DNA of 12,523 nucleotides from assembly GCA_019136395.1 (NCBI GenBank), contig JAGVUH010000342.1:1-12523 (forward strand), written 5' to 3'. The stretch is from Gammaproteobacteria bacterium (lineage in GTDB: Bacteria > Pseudomonadota > Gammaproteobacteria > Chromatiales > Chromatiaceae). Positions 5,808 through 12,523 of this stretch are shown here, piece after piece (position 1 is the first letter of the stretch; every line of letters begins with the position of its first letter). A program made the position numbers and the translations under genes. The notes under the pieces are model-generated. The model saw nothing but the letters and a program-made list of their open reading frames with translations, did not search any database and had not been told where the DNA came from.

Positions 5808-7160
5808 TCATTTCAAGGTGTTGAAATAGCGTTCCGTCTCCTGCTTGATCACCTTGGACAGTAGCAGCAGGGCGATGAGGTTGGGGATGGCCATGAGGCC
5901 GTTGGCCAGGTCGGAGAAGTTCCAGACGAAGTCCAGTTGCATCACGGCGCCGATGACGACGACGCTTGTGAAGACCAGGCGGTAGCCATGAATGGCCCGG
6001 CGCACCGCACCGATACCACCGAAGGAATTGGTCAGGTACTCGATGGCCTTCTCGCCGTAGTAGCTCCAGCCGAGGATGGTCGAGTAGGCGAAGAGGGCGG
6101 TGGCGATGGCGACGATGAGCTCGCCGGTGTGGCCCAGGGTCTCGGCGAAGCTCTGGCTGGTGAGGCTGGCGGCGCCCACGCCCTGGGTCCAGGGGGTGGC
6201 GGTGAGGATGACCAGGGCCGTCATGGTGCAGACCACCAGGGTGTCGATGAAGGTCTGGGTCATGCTGACCAGGGCCTGCTTGACCGGGTCCTTGGTGCGG
6301 GCGGCGGCGGCGGCGATGGGGGCCGAGCCCAGTCCGGACTCGTTGGAGAAGACGCCGCGGGCCACGCCATAGCGGATGGCCGCCGCGACCGCCGCGCCGG
6401 CGAAACCGCCCCCGGCGGCGATGGGGTTGAAGGCGTGATAGAAGATCAGGGAGAGGGCGCCAGGGATCTCGCTGGCGTTCAGTGCCAGCACCACCAGGGA
6501 GGCGATGACATAGCACAGGATCATGAAGGGCACCAGGAAGGAGGTGAAGTTGGCGATGGAGCGGATACCGCCGAGGATGACGATGCCGGTGAGCAGGGTC
6601 AGGACGACGCCGGTGATCCAGGGCTCGATGCTGAAGGTGGAATGGAAGATGCCCGCGACGGCATTGGCCTGGGTCATGTTGCCGATGCCGAAGGTGGCGA
6701 TGGCGGTGAAGAGGGCGAAGAACCAGGCCAGGACCGGCAGGTTGGCGCCCTTGGCCAGGTAGTACATGGGGCCTCCGCGCATGCCGAAGTCGCCACGCTC
6801 GCGGTATTTCTGGGCCAGCACCGCCTCGGAGTACTTGGTGGCCATGCCCACCAGGCCGGTCATCCACATCCAGAAGACGGCCCCCGGACCGCCCAGGGTG
6901 ATGGCCGTCGCCACGCCGACGATATTGCCGATACCCACCGTGGCCGCCAGGGCTGTCATCAGGGCGCCGAAGTGGCTGATATCGCCCTCATGCCCATGGT
7001 CCTTTTCCAGGATCAGCCGAAAGGCGTGACCCAGGGCGCGGAATTGCATGCCACGCAGCAGGAAGGTCAGATAGAGGCCGGTGCCGACCAGCAGGATCAG
7101 CATGGGCGGGCCCCATACCCAGCCCGAGAGGGTGGAAATCAGCGATTCGATGCTTTGCAT
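5808..7160 (-). CDS. alanine/glycine:cation symporter (AGCS family)
   Basis: 450 residues, the normal length of the family (AlsT/DagA/YaaJ-like). An inner-membrane carrier that takes up alanine or glycine with Na+ or H+. About ten hydrophobic segments are visible. Family signatures are clear: [13 protein letters not shown] near residues 28-40, [19 protein letters not shown] at 64-82, [20 protein letters not shown] at 90-109 with YSE directly after, RGGPMYY, and [20 protein letters not shown] in the second half. The ATG at 7158-7160 has AGGGG upstream (minus strand) at suitable spacing. It is the last gene of the minus-strand cluster, 61 bases beyond the ArsR-type gene, with a perfect palindrome in that gap. 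A weak hairpin (5789-5805) follows its stop but lacks a T run. Substrate cannot be fixed from sequence. Confidence 0.95.
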   Translation of the reverse strand: MQSIESLISTLSGWVWGPPMLILLVGTGLYLTFLLRGMQFRALGHAFRLILEKDHGHEGDISHFGALMTALAATVGIGNIVGVATAITLGGPGAVFWMWMTGLVGMATKYSEAVLAQKYRERGDFGMRGGPMYYLAKGANLPVLAWFFALFTAIATFGIGNMTQANAVAGIFHSTFSIEPWITGVVLTLLTGIVILGGIRSIANFTSFLVPFMILCYVIASLVVLALNASEIPGALSLIFYHAFNPIAAGGGFAGAAVAAAIRYGVARGVFSNESGLGSAPIAAAAARTKDPVKQALVSMTQTFIDTLVVCTMTALVILTATPWTQGVGAASLTSQSFAETLGHTGELIVAIATALFAYSTILGWSYYGEKAIEYLTNSFGGIGAVRRAIHGYRLVFTSVVVIGAVMQLDFVWNFSDLANGLMAIPNLIALLLLSKVIKQETERYFNTLK

Positions 7161-7195
7161 GGGCAGCCCCTAATGGCCTGGAAGGTGGAAACGGA

Positions 7196-7219
7196 TGAAA
7201 GTCACTGCTATGACTTTCA
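7196..7219. promoter_or_regulatory. perfect 9-6-9 palindrome between arsR-type gene and symporter
   Basis: TGAAAGTCA at 7196-7204, spacer CTGCTA, TGACTTTCA at 7211-7219: perfect dyad symmetry over 24 bp. It begins 36 bases upstream of the symporter start and ends three bases beyond the regulator stop. No T run follows on the minus strand, so an operator is more likely than a terminator. ArsR-family dimers bind such dyads. Binding by the adjacent regulator is inferred. Confidence 0.5.
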
Positions 7220-7221
7220 CG

Positions 7222-7557
7222 CTAGCGCGGATAGCGGTCGTCGAGGTTCGCCGGACAGAGGACGTCGCGCATGATACCGATGAGATCCAGCAACTGGTGG
7301 TTGCGGATGCGGTAGAAGATACGGTTGGCCTCCTTGCGGGCGACGACGATGTTCTTGTTCCGCAACTGTTCCAGGTGCTGGGAGATGTTGCTTTGGGAGG
7401 TGCCGGTGCGCTCCACGATCTCACCGACCGACAGCTCCCGGTCACCCAGGGAACAGATGATCTTCCAGCGCAACGGATGGGCCATGGCCTTGAGGGCGTT
7501 GGCGGTGAGGGCGCTTTCCTCGTCCTCCGGCAGGGAGGGTTCGTCTGGGTCGGTCAT
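7222..7557 (-). CDS. ArsR-family regulator, SqrR/BigR-like cysteine pair
   Basis: 111 residues; a small winged-helix repressor that would bind DNA as a dimer. The fold is clear: AMAHPLRWKIICSLGDRELS, then VGEIVERTGTSQSNISQHLE (recognition region about 45-65), then the wing VVARKEANRIFYRI. The classical metal motif ELCVCDL is replaced by ELSVGEI, so As/Cd-type sensing is unlikely. The only two cysteines are C35 and C101, 66 residues apart, at the places where SqrR/BigR-type persulfide sensors carry their reactive pair. Start ATG at 7555-7557 with a strong AGGAG (7564-7568) at 6-base spacing; that Shine-Dalgarno overlaps the stop codon of the upstream response-regulator gene (TAGGAG), so translation is probably coupled. 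The symporter gene follows. Thiol sensing is inference; the ArsR call is firm. Confidence 0.92.
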   Translation of the reverse strand: MTDPDEPSLPEDEESALTANALKAMAHPLRWKIICSLGDRELSVGEIVERTGTSQSNISQHLEQLRNKNIVVARKEANRIFYRIRNHQLLDLIGIMRDVLCPANLDDRYPR

Positions 7558-7566
7558 GGGCAGCTC

Positions 7567-8445
7567 CTAGATGGGTTCCGGGACGGTCTCGGCCGCCTCT
7601 TCTTCGTCCTGCTCGACGCGGACATAACCCGTCATGTCCTTGGCGATGCAGATGATGTCGCTGATGCCACCCGCCGGGTCGCGGACGGCGGTGCGGGAAA
7701 AGAGGATGGGCACCCGCCGCCCGTCGCTGGCGATGAAGCGGGCCGCGATCTTGCTGAGGGCCCCCGTACGGATCAGGGCCTCCAGCCAGAGGCCCATGAA
7801 GGCCCCGGCCTGTTCATCGCCCTCCTCCTCGAAGACGTCGCCGATGGACATGCCCAGCAACCGCGGTTCGGGATAGCCCAGCATGCGGCAGGCCGCGGGA
7901 TTGGCGGACTTGATCTCCCCCTCCGGGTTCAGCACCAGCAGGGCCTCGCCCATGTGGGCGATGATGTTCTCCAGGTACTGCTTGGCCTGGGCCAGTTCGG
8001 CGGTGCGCGCGGCCACCTGCCGCTCCAGCTCCTGGTTGAGGGCCCGCTCCTTCGCGATCAGTCGGAAGTAGGTGCTGATCTTATTGATGAGCTGGTTGTC
8101 CTCGATGGGCTTGAGCAGATAGTCCACGGCGCCGATGGCGTAGCCGCGCTGCTGGAATTCCTCGGACTTGAAGGCGGCGGTGAGGAAGATGATCGGAATG
8201 TCCCGGGTGCGCTTGCGCATCTTCAGCAGGGAGGCGGTCTGGAACCCGTCCATGTCCGGCATCTGCACGTCGAGGATGATGAGGTCGATATCCGGATGGT
8301 TGAGGGTCAGGTCGATGGCCTGCTGGCCGGAACTGGCCTCCAGGATGGCGATGTCCATTTGCGCCTCGAGCAACGCCCGCAAGGTGAAGAGGTTGTGGGG
8401 GTTGTCGTCGACGATGAGGATCTTGAAGCCGGAATAGCGGTTCAT
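7567..8445 (-). CDS. response regulator, REC-coiled coil-PAS
   Basis: 292 residues. A complete receiver occupies about 8-125: acidic pair D13/D14 in LIVDDN, phospho-acceptor D59 in LIILDVQMP, T89 in IIFLTA and K112 in LLKPI. A predicted coiled coil follows (about 128-160, ERALNQELERQVAARTAELA), then a PAS domain (about 157-275, MGEALLVLNPEGEIKSANPA) ending in an acidic tail. There is no DNA-binding, GGDEF or kinase output domain, so it probably passes the signal on by protein contact. The start ATG has no clear Shine-Dalgarno and lies 10 bases after the kinase stop, suggesting translation coupled to the kinase. It is the most likely phosphorylation partner of the adjacent hybrid kinase, whose own receiver is degenerate. 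Confidence 0.93.
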   Translation of the reverse strand: MNRYSGFKILIVDDNPHNLFTLRALLEAQMDIAILEASSGQQAIDLTLNHPDIDLIILDVQMPDMDGFQTASLLKMRKRTRDIPIIFLTAAFKSEEFQQRGYAIGAVDYLLKPIEDNQLINKISTYFRLIAKERALNQELERQVAARTAELAQAKQYLENIIAHMGEALLVLNPEGEIKSANPAACRMLGYPEPRLLGMSIGDVFEEEGDEQAGAFMGLWLEALIRTGALSKIAARFIASDGRRVPILFSRTAVRDPAGGISDIICIAKDMTGYVRVEQDEEEAAETVPEPI

Positions 8446-8464
8446 ACCGTCTGGTTCATACCGT
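8439..8464 (-). repeat. 12-bp tandem duplication at kinase stop / regulator start
   Basis: GGTTCATACCGT occurs at 8439-8450 and again at 8453-8464 (minus strand ACGGTATGAACC twice, offset 14 bases). Each copy contains ATGAACC. The upstream copy also holds the kinase TGA stop; the downstream copy is the actual regulator start. A single copy would give the common ATGA stop/start overlap. Confidence 0.7.
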
Positions 8465-10813
8465 GTCTTGCGGGTTCCGAGGGACTACCGGGCCCAGGGT
8501 GGCCGTGAGGACCGCTCCTAGCCGGGCGGTTGTCATGGGCTTGGCGATCAGGTCATCGGCGCCGGCCGCGAGATAGCGATCATAGGCCTCCGGCGCTCCG
8601 GTCCGACCGATGACGACGAGGGGCAGGCGCGCCGCCGGCGCCCAGGCGCGAATTGCCTTGATCGTATCACAGGTATTCGCCGGGGACACCATCTCGGCCA
8701 GCAGGATCAGGGCGCAGCCAGGCTCCTCGCCGAGGGTCTCCTGGGCCTCCTCCAGGTCCGCGGCCATCTCGATCCGCAGGCCGAAGGACGCCAGCAGGCG
8801 GGTCTCGGTCACCAGGCTGGCGGCGTCCCGCTCCACCAGCAGCACCCAGCGGCCCTGGTAGTCGAGCCCCGCCCCGGTCTCCGCCGGGGCCATGACGGGC
8901 GTCGGGCCCGGGAACGGGCCCGGCTCCGCCGCCGCCTCGGCGACCGCCAGATTGTCCGTCACCTCGGTGTGGGCGTCGGCTTCGACCGGCAGCCAGAGGG
9001 TGAAGCGTGCCCCCTGGCCTTCCCGGCTCTCCACCCGGATGCCGCCGCCCAGCCGCCGCGCCAGCTCCCGGCTGATGGTCAACCCCAGCCCGGTGCCCCC
9101 GTAACGGCGGCGGGTCGAGCCATCGGCCTGCTGGAAGGCCTCGAAGATCAGGGCGTGCTTGTCGGCGGGAATGCCGATCCCGGTGTCCGTGACGCTCAGG
9201 CTCAGGTTGCCGTTGGCCTCCCGGCCGATGGTGACGGTCGCGCCACCGGTCTCGGTGAACTTGACGGCGTTGGCGAGGAAATTCTTGAGGATCTGGCGCA
9301 ACTTGTCCCGGTCGCTATGGATGCGCGCCGGCGCGTCCGCCGCCACCTCCAGGCGCAGATCAAGGCCCTTGTCGACGAACTGGGGGGCCATCAGTTCCAG
9401 GACCTCCGCGGCCATGTCCCGCGGCTCCAGCCAGCCCAGATTGAGATTGAGCTTGCCGGCCTCGATGCGCGAGAGGTCGAGGATGTCGTCGATCAGGGCG
9501 CGCAGGTCGCGGCCCGCGGCATGGATGATCCGCGCCTGGCGCTGCTGATGGGGGGGGAGGGCGGCCTTGTCCTCGGCCAGCATCTTCGACAACAGTAGGA
9601 TGGAGTTCAGCGGGGTGCGCAGTTCGTGGCTGACGTTGGCCAGGAACTCGGACTTGTAGCGATTGGAACGTTCCAGTTCCTCGGTATGGGCGCGGGCGCC
9701 GCGCAGGTACTCGGCGTGATTGTGGGCCAGGGCGGTGAGTTTGGCGCCGAAGGCCCGCACCTCCAAGGGGCCTTGCCAACTGAAGCGGACCTCCTCGCCG
9801 GAGCGCACCACCCGGTCCACGCCCGCCGTCAATTCGCGGCCCATCCGTTCCAGCCGGCGGGCAAACCAGCCGGCGGTGATCATCACCGCCAGGATCAGCA
9901 CCAGGATGACGCCGGCGACGCGCAGGACCAGGGCGTTGCGAAAGCTGTCCAGCGGCGAGGGGTCCACCGCCCGCCCCACCCAGAGGGGGCGGCTGTCCTC
10001 GGTGACGAACATGGGCACCCAGAAGATCTGGGCACCCCGCTCGCCACGCCAGAGCCCGGGCATCTGCTGGGCGAAGAGTTGCTCCAGCCCGGGAAAATCG
10101 GCGAAGGCCAGGGCCTCGTCGCGCCAGGGCTGACCGGGGCGGAGGTAGCGTCCCCGGTCGGTGACCCAGAAGGTGTCGCGGTAGAACTGGGCCATGCCGC
10201 CGACGTCGATATTCATCACCACCAGCCCGTCGGGCGGCGCCTGGGGGGCCCGGGCGATGGCGCTCACCAGGCTGAGGCGCATGAACTGGCGTGGGTCCCG
10301 GTTGCCGGCATCGGGGTCGATGCGGATGCGGCTGACCAGGACTTCACCGGGGGGCAGGCGCAGACCGGCGCCGAGCAGTTCCTCGGGGGGGCGGTCCGGT
10401 AACTGGGCCGTGGGGCGCCACTCCTGGGTCTTGGCATCGCGCTCCAGCCAGAAGCGCTCCTGGGCCTCGTCATCGAGAAAGAGGAGCTGCACGATGTCCT
10501 GCTGTTCGGCCAGGATCTGGTTGATCCAGCCGGTGTAGCGGGCCCGGGCCTGGTCGATCTGCGCCTCGTCGCCCTGCTCGCCGAGGATCAGGCCCGGCTC
10601 CGGCAGCTTGGCCAGCAGGCGGATCATCTCGTGCCGGCTGGCCAGGTGCTGGTCCAGGTCACGGAAGTCGGCGCGCAGGTTCTGCAGATAGGCCTTCTGA
10701 TAGAAGAGCCCGACCCGATCCAGGACCAGCGGCAGATTGATGGCCACCGCCATGACCAGGGGGGTGAGCCCAAAGAGCAGGAGAAAGAGGAGGATGGCGC
10801 CGCGCAGATTCAT
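8456..10813 (-). CDS. membrane hybrid sensor histidine kinase with pseudo-receiver
   Basis: 785 residues, inner membrane. TM1 at about 5-30; a periplasmic sensor region at about 31-295 of Cache-like size; TM2 at about 296-317; a HAMP-like linker; then a complete kinase core: HisKA with H396 in NVSHELRTPLNSILLLSK, N-box N515 in NFLANAVKFT, G1 DTGIGIP at 543-549 and G2 YGGTGLGL at 571-578. After a Pro/Ala-rich linker (about 615-650) comes a C-terminal receiver-like domain, 655-770. There the acidic pair is E661-R662, the phospho-acceptor position is A706 (LILLAE) and the Thr position is G736; only the Lys (K758, LIAKP) remains. It should not accept phosphate. Start ATG at 10811-10813, 39 bases after the peroxiredoxin stop. 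The separate REC-PAS gene directly downstream probably serves as the working receiver. Signal unknown. Confidence 0.94.
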   Translation of the reverse strand: MNLRGAILLFLLLFGLTPLVMAVAINLPLVLDRVGLFYQKAYLQNLRADFRDLDQHLASRHEMIRLLAKLPEPGLILGEQGDEAQIDQARARYTGWINQILAEQQDIVQLLFLDDEAQERFWLERDAKTQEWRPTAQLPDRPPEELLGAGLRLPPGEVLVSRIRIDPDAGNRDPRQFMRLSLVSAIARAPQAPPDGLVVMNIDVGGMAQFYRDTFWVTDRGRYLRPGQPWRDEALAFADFPGLEQLFAQQMPGLWRGERGAQIFWVPMFVTEDSRPLWVGRAVDPSPLDSFRNALVLRVAGVILVLILAVMITAGWFARRLERMGRELTAGVDRVVRSGEEVRFSWQGPLEVRAFGAKLTALAHNHAEYLRGARAHTEELERSNRYKSEFLANVSHELRTPLNSILLLSKMLAEDKAALPPHQQRQARIIHAAGRDLRALIDDILDLSRIEAGKLNLNLGWLEPRDMAAEVLELMAPQFVDKGLDLRLEVAADAPARIHSDRDKLRQILKNFLANAVKFTETGGATVTIGREANGNLSLSVTDTGIGIPADKHALIFEAFQQADGSTRRRYGGTGLGLTISRELARRLGGGIRVESREGQGARFTLWLPVEADAHTEVTDNLAVAEAAAEPGPFPGPTPVMAPAETGAGLDYQGRWVLLVERDAASLVTETRLLASFGLRIEMAADLEEAQETLGEEPGCALILLAEMVSPANTCDTIKAIRAWAPAARLPLVVIGRTGAPEAYDRYLAAGADDLIAKPMTTARLGAVLTATLGPVVPRNPQDTV

Positions 10814-10852
10814 GTCCCTGGCCCTATCCCGGCGGTCTCCCCCGGGGGCTGG

Positions 10853-11318
10853 TCACAGCGCCCGGAGAAGTTCCAGGACCTGGGCGGCGTGGCCCTTGGG
10901 CTTGACGTCGTAGAGGGCCTGGCGGATGACCCCGGCCTGGTCGATGAGGAAGGTGGAGCGGACGATGCCGAGGCGCTTCTCGCCCTGGCGCTCCCGCTCC
11001 TGCCAGACGCCGTAGGCCTGGCAGACCTCGCCCTCGGTGTCCGCCAGCAGCCGGACGTTGATGCCATGCTTGTCGCGGAAGGCGCCGTGGCTGACGCAAT
11101 TGTCCCGGCTGATGCCGATGACCTCGGTCCCCAGGGCCTCGAACTCCGGCTGGAGATCGGTGAATTCCAGGGCCTCCATCGTGCATCCCGGGGTGTCGTC
11201 CTTGGGATAGAAATACAGGACCAGCTTCTTGCGGCCCTTAAGGCCGTCCAGATGGAAGCGGTCCATGTCCGCGTCGGGCAGGGAGAAGGGGGGGGGCGGG
11301 ATCGCCGGGCTGCAACAT
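10853..11318 (-). CDS. bcp: Bcp-type peroxiredoxin with frameshift in a C9 tract
   Basis: Thiol peroxidase of the Bcp/PrxQ group; reduces hydrogen and organic peroxides in the cytoplasm. The intact frame from an internal ATG at 11264-11266 gives 137 residues with KLVLYFYPKDDTPGCTMEAL and the peroxidatic Cys in TPGCT. That start cuts off the conserved N-terminus. The missing piece is present upstream in another frame: ATG at 11316-11318, MLQPGDPAP, then PFSLPDADMDRFHL. The two frames join at a run of nine C (minus strand, 11288-11296). Eight C would give one continuous 154-residue protein, normal for Bcp, with the catalytic Cys at 45. GGAG lies ten bases before that ATG. The resolving Cys five residues on is replaced by Leu, so it may act as a 1-Cys type or use another Cys. 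Either a sequencing slip, slippage-controlled expression, or a fresh null. Confidence 0.88.
11288..11296 (-). repeat. C9 homopolymer in the 5' coding region of bcp
   Basis: Nine consecutive G on the plus strand (C on the coding strand). It lies at codon 9 of the inferred full-length bcp frame, exactly where the frame shifts by one base. Runs this long are prone to slippage and to base-calling errors. Confidence 0.75.
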
Positions 11319-11358
11319 CTCGATGAGGCTCCGCTGGGTGGTAAGGTCTGTCGGGGTT

Positions 11359-11381
11359 CGGCCGGTCGCGAGGGCCGGCCG
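11359..11381. other. hairpin in the gap between sensor kinase and bcp
   Basis: CGGCCGG at 11359-11365 and CCGGCCG at 11375-11381 form a perfect 7-bp GC stem with a 9-base loop, in the 110-base gap upstream of bcp. No T run follows on the minus strand. It could be an mRNA processing or attenuation structure, or simply GC-rich sequence. Confidence 0.3.
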
Positions 11382-11428
11382 GAGGATCGCGGCGTCCGTC
11401 TTGGCGCGGATTCAGGGTCGGACGGAAT

Positions 11429-12523
11429 TTAGGCAGTGCCGGGGGCGGCGTCAACCGGATTCGCCGCCGGATCGGCGGATGGCGTCCCCGCCGGCGCGCG
11501 ACCGAGCAGCAGTCTGGCGACCAGGCCCCCGCCGGGGCGCTCCGCCAGGCGCAGGTCGATGCCGTTGGCCTGGGCCAGTTGGCGACAGACGGCCAGCCCC
11601 AGGCCGCTGCCCCCCGTGGCCCGGCTGCGGGAGCTCTCCAGGCGGTAGAAGGGGCGAAAGACCGCCTCCAGCTCCGCCGCGGGGATGCCGGGACCACGAT
11701 CCAGGACCTGGATCTCGGGTCGGGGACCACAGGTCAGCTCAATCTCCACCGTCGCCGTGCTGTAGCGCAGGGCGTTCTCGATCAGGTTGCCGAGGATGCG
11801 CCGCAGGGCGAGGGGATCGAGGCGCCACGGGCAGGGGGCGGTGCCGGCCCACCGGAGTCGGGGGTGGCCTTGACACAGATCGCCGATCAGCCCGGCCAGG
11901 TCGATCCACCGCGGTTCGCCCCGGCCCAGACTCCGCCCCAGTTCCCCCGCCTGGGCCAGGAGGTCGTTCATCTCCTCCAGATCCCGCTCCATGCGCTCCG
12001 TCAGTTCCCGCCAGGCGGGATCGGGGGGCAACATCTCCAGGGCCAGGCGCAGGCGGGTGAGGGGGGTGCGCAGGTCGTGGGAGATCCCCGCCAGGAGCAG
12101 GGTGCGGTTGGCCAGCAACTCCCGGACCTGCTGGCTCATGTGGTTGAACTGACGCGCCAGGCTGGCCAGTTCCCGGGGCCCCGTCTCCGGCAGGGGCTGG
12201 GGCGAGAAGCCCTGGGCGACGGCTTCCGCCGCCGCGGACAGCCGTTCCAGGGGCTTGGTCACGCGGCGCGCCAGGAGGGCGGCGGTGCCGACGACCAGGA
12301 CGAGGGCGATGAGGATCACCAGGGTCAGGCCCTCGAAGGGCCGGCTCTGCACCCGTTCCCGGGGGAAGCCGATCCACCGGGACTGATCCCGGCCCGGCAG
12401 GCGCACCCACAGCCAGCGCTCACCGTCCCGCCAACTGCTGCCGGTGGCGACCGGGCCCCCCGTCCGCTCGGTCAGGGCCAGGTGCAGGCGCTCCAGGTAG
12501 GGGAAGTAGAAGTCACTCAGACC
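11429..12523 (-). CDS. EnvZ-like sensor histidine kinase, 5' end outside window
   Basis: The frame is open to the window edge, giving 364 residues of the C-terminal part; an internal GTG at 12404-12406 is not needed as a start because family-like sequence (LSDFYFPYLERLHLALTE) continues beyond it. In fragment numbering: a periplasmic tail to about 65, a transmembrane segment at 66-85 (LTLVILIALVLVVGTAALLA), HAMP at about 86-137, phospho-acceptor H149 in GISHDLRTPLTRLRLALEML, N-box N250 in GNLIENALRY, G1 DRGPGIP at 275-281 and G2 GGSGLGLAV at 304-312, then a Pro/Ala-rich tail. The His-box is very close to that of EnvZ (SHDLRTPLTRIRLA), so it would phosphorylate an OmpR-type regulator, probably encoded just upstream, outside the window. 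All kinase residues are intact. Stop TAA at 11429-11431; bcp follows after 110 bases. Confidence 0.93.
   Translation of the reverse strand, partial: GLSDFYFPYLERLHLALTERTGGPVATGSSWRDGERWLWVRLPGRDQSRWIGFPRERVQSRPFEGLTLVILIALVLVVGTAALLARRVTKPLERLSAAAEAVAQGFSPQPLPETGPRELASLARQFNHMSQQVRELLANRTLLLAGISHDLRTPLTRLRLALEMLPPDPAWRELTERMERDLEEMNDLLAQAGELGRSLGRGEPRWIDLAGLIGDLCQGHPRLRWAGTAPCPWRLDPLALRRILGNLIENALRYSTATVEIELTCGPRPEIQVLDRGPGIPAAELEAVFRPFYRLESSRSRATGGSGLGLAVCRQLAQANGIDLRLAERPGGGLVARLLLGRAPAGTPSADPAANPVDAAPGTA

Noticed and set aside
5937..7274. 445-codon plus-strand frame opposite the symporter
   Set aside because: Asp/Gly/His-rich, low-complexity translation with no recognisable motif; the minus strand encodes a full AGCS protein here.
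7195..8508. 437-codon plus-strand frame opposite the ArsR and REC-PAS genes
   Set aside because: It spans two well-supported minus-strand genes and shows shadow composition.
8456..8860. Functional receiver domain at the kinase C-terminus
   Set aside because: The Asp acceptor, acidic pair and Thr are all substituted, so it is recorded as a pseudo-receiver instead.
10839..10848. CCCCCGGGGG palindrome between bcp and the hybrid kinase as a terminator
   Set aside because: No loop and no T run; simple GC-rich sequence in a 39-base gap inside a co-directional gene cluster.

Overview
The window is GC-rich proteobacterial DNA. The gene families (AGCS symporter, EnvZ-like kinase, Bcp peroxiredoxin, IS110 transposase, AlbA_2 ATPase, DUF1016 remnant) fit a gammaproteobacterium. 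A sulfur-oxidising Chromatiales-type host is plausible because one regulator looks like a persulfide sensor. That placement is inference; no rRNA or tRNA gene is present to confirm it.

Layout. (1) 1-1538, plus strand: the 3' part of an alkaline phosphatase gene broken by an in-gene deletion with frameshift, then a ~100-bp inverted-repeat element, then an intact 185-residue protein of unknown function built from two similar SH3/KOW-like repeats. (2) About 1550-5800: an accessory, decayed region. It holds an intact IS110-family recombinase (minus strand) whose upstream non-coding end has a stem-closed structure suited to a bridge RNA, a degenerate array of ~44-bp repeats starting with GTTTC, an intact AlbA_2/HATPase/winged-helix protein, two separate remnants of a DprA-like Rossmann-fold gene on either side of that protein, and a DUF1016 (PDDEXK nuclease) remnant. 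It looks like an eroded defence-type island. Similar 27-bp direct repeats sit near its two ends. (3) 5808-12523, minus strand: six co-oriented, tightly spaced genes. In transcription order they are an EnvZ-like sensor kinase (5' end outside the window), a Bcp-type peroxiredoxin with a frameshift in a C9 tract, a membrane hybrid kinase with a degenerate receiver, a REC-PAS response regulator, a small ArsR-family repressor with a SqrR/BigR-like cysteine pair, and an AGCS alanine/glycine:cation symporter.

How the genes may work together. In the minus-strand cluster, the hybrid kinase probably signals to the REC-PAS protein, because its own C-terminal receiver lacks the phospho-acceptor Asp while the REC-PAS receiver is complete. 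The ArsR-type protein and a perfect 9-6-9 palindrome between it and the symporter suggest local, perhaps thiol-responsive, control. In the accessory region only the AlbA_2 ATPase and the IS110 recombinase look functional.

The items most worth a second look are the DprA-like remnants bracketing the AlbA_2 ATPase, the candidate bridge RNA with its neighbouring repeat array, the two-cysteine ArsR regulator with its palindrome, the pseudo-receiver, and the homopolymer frameshift in bcp.
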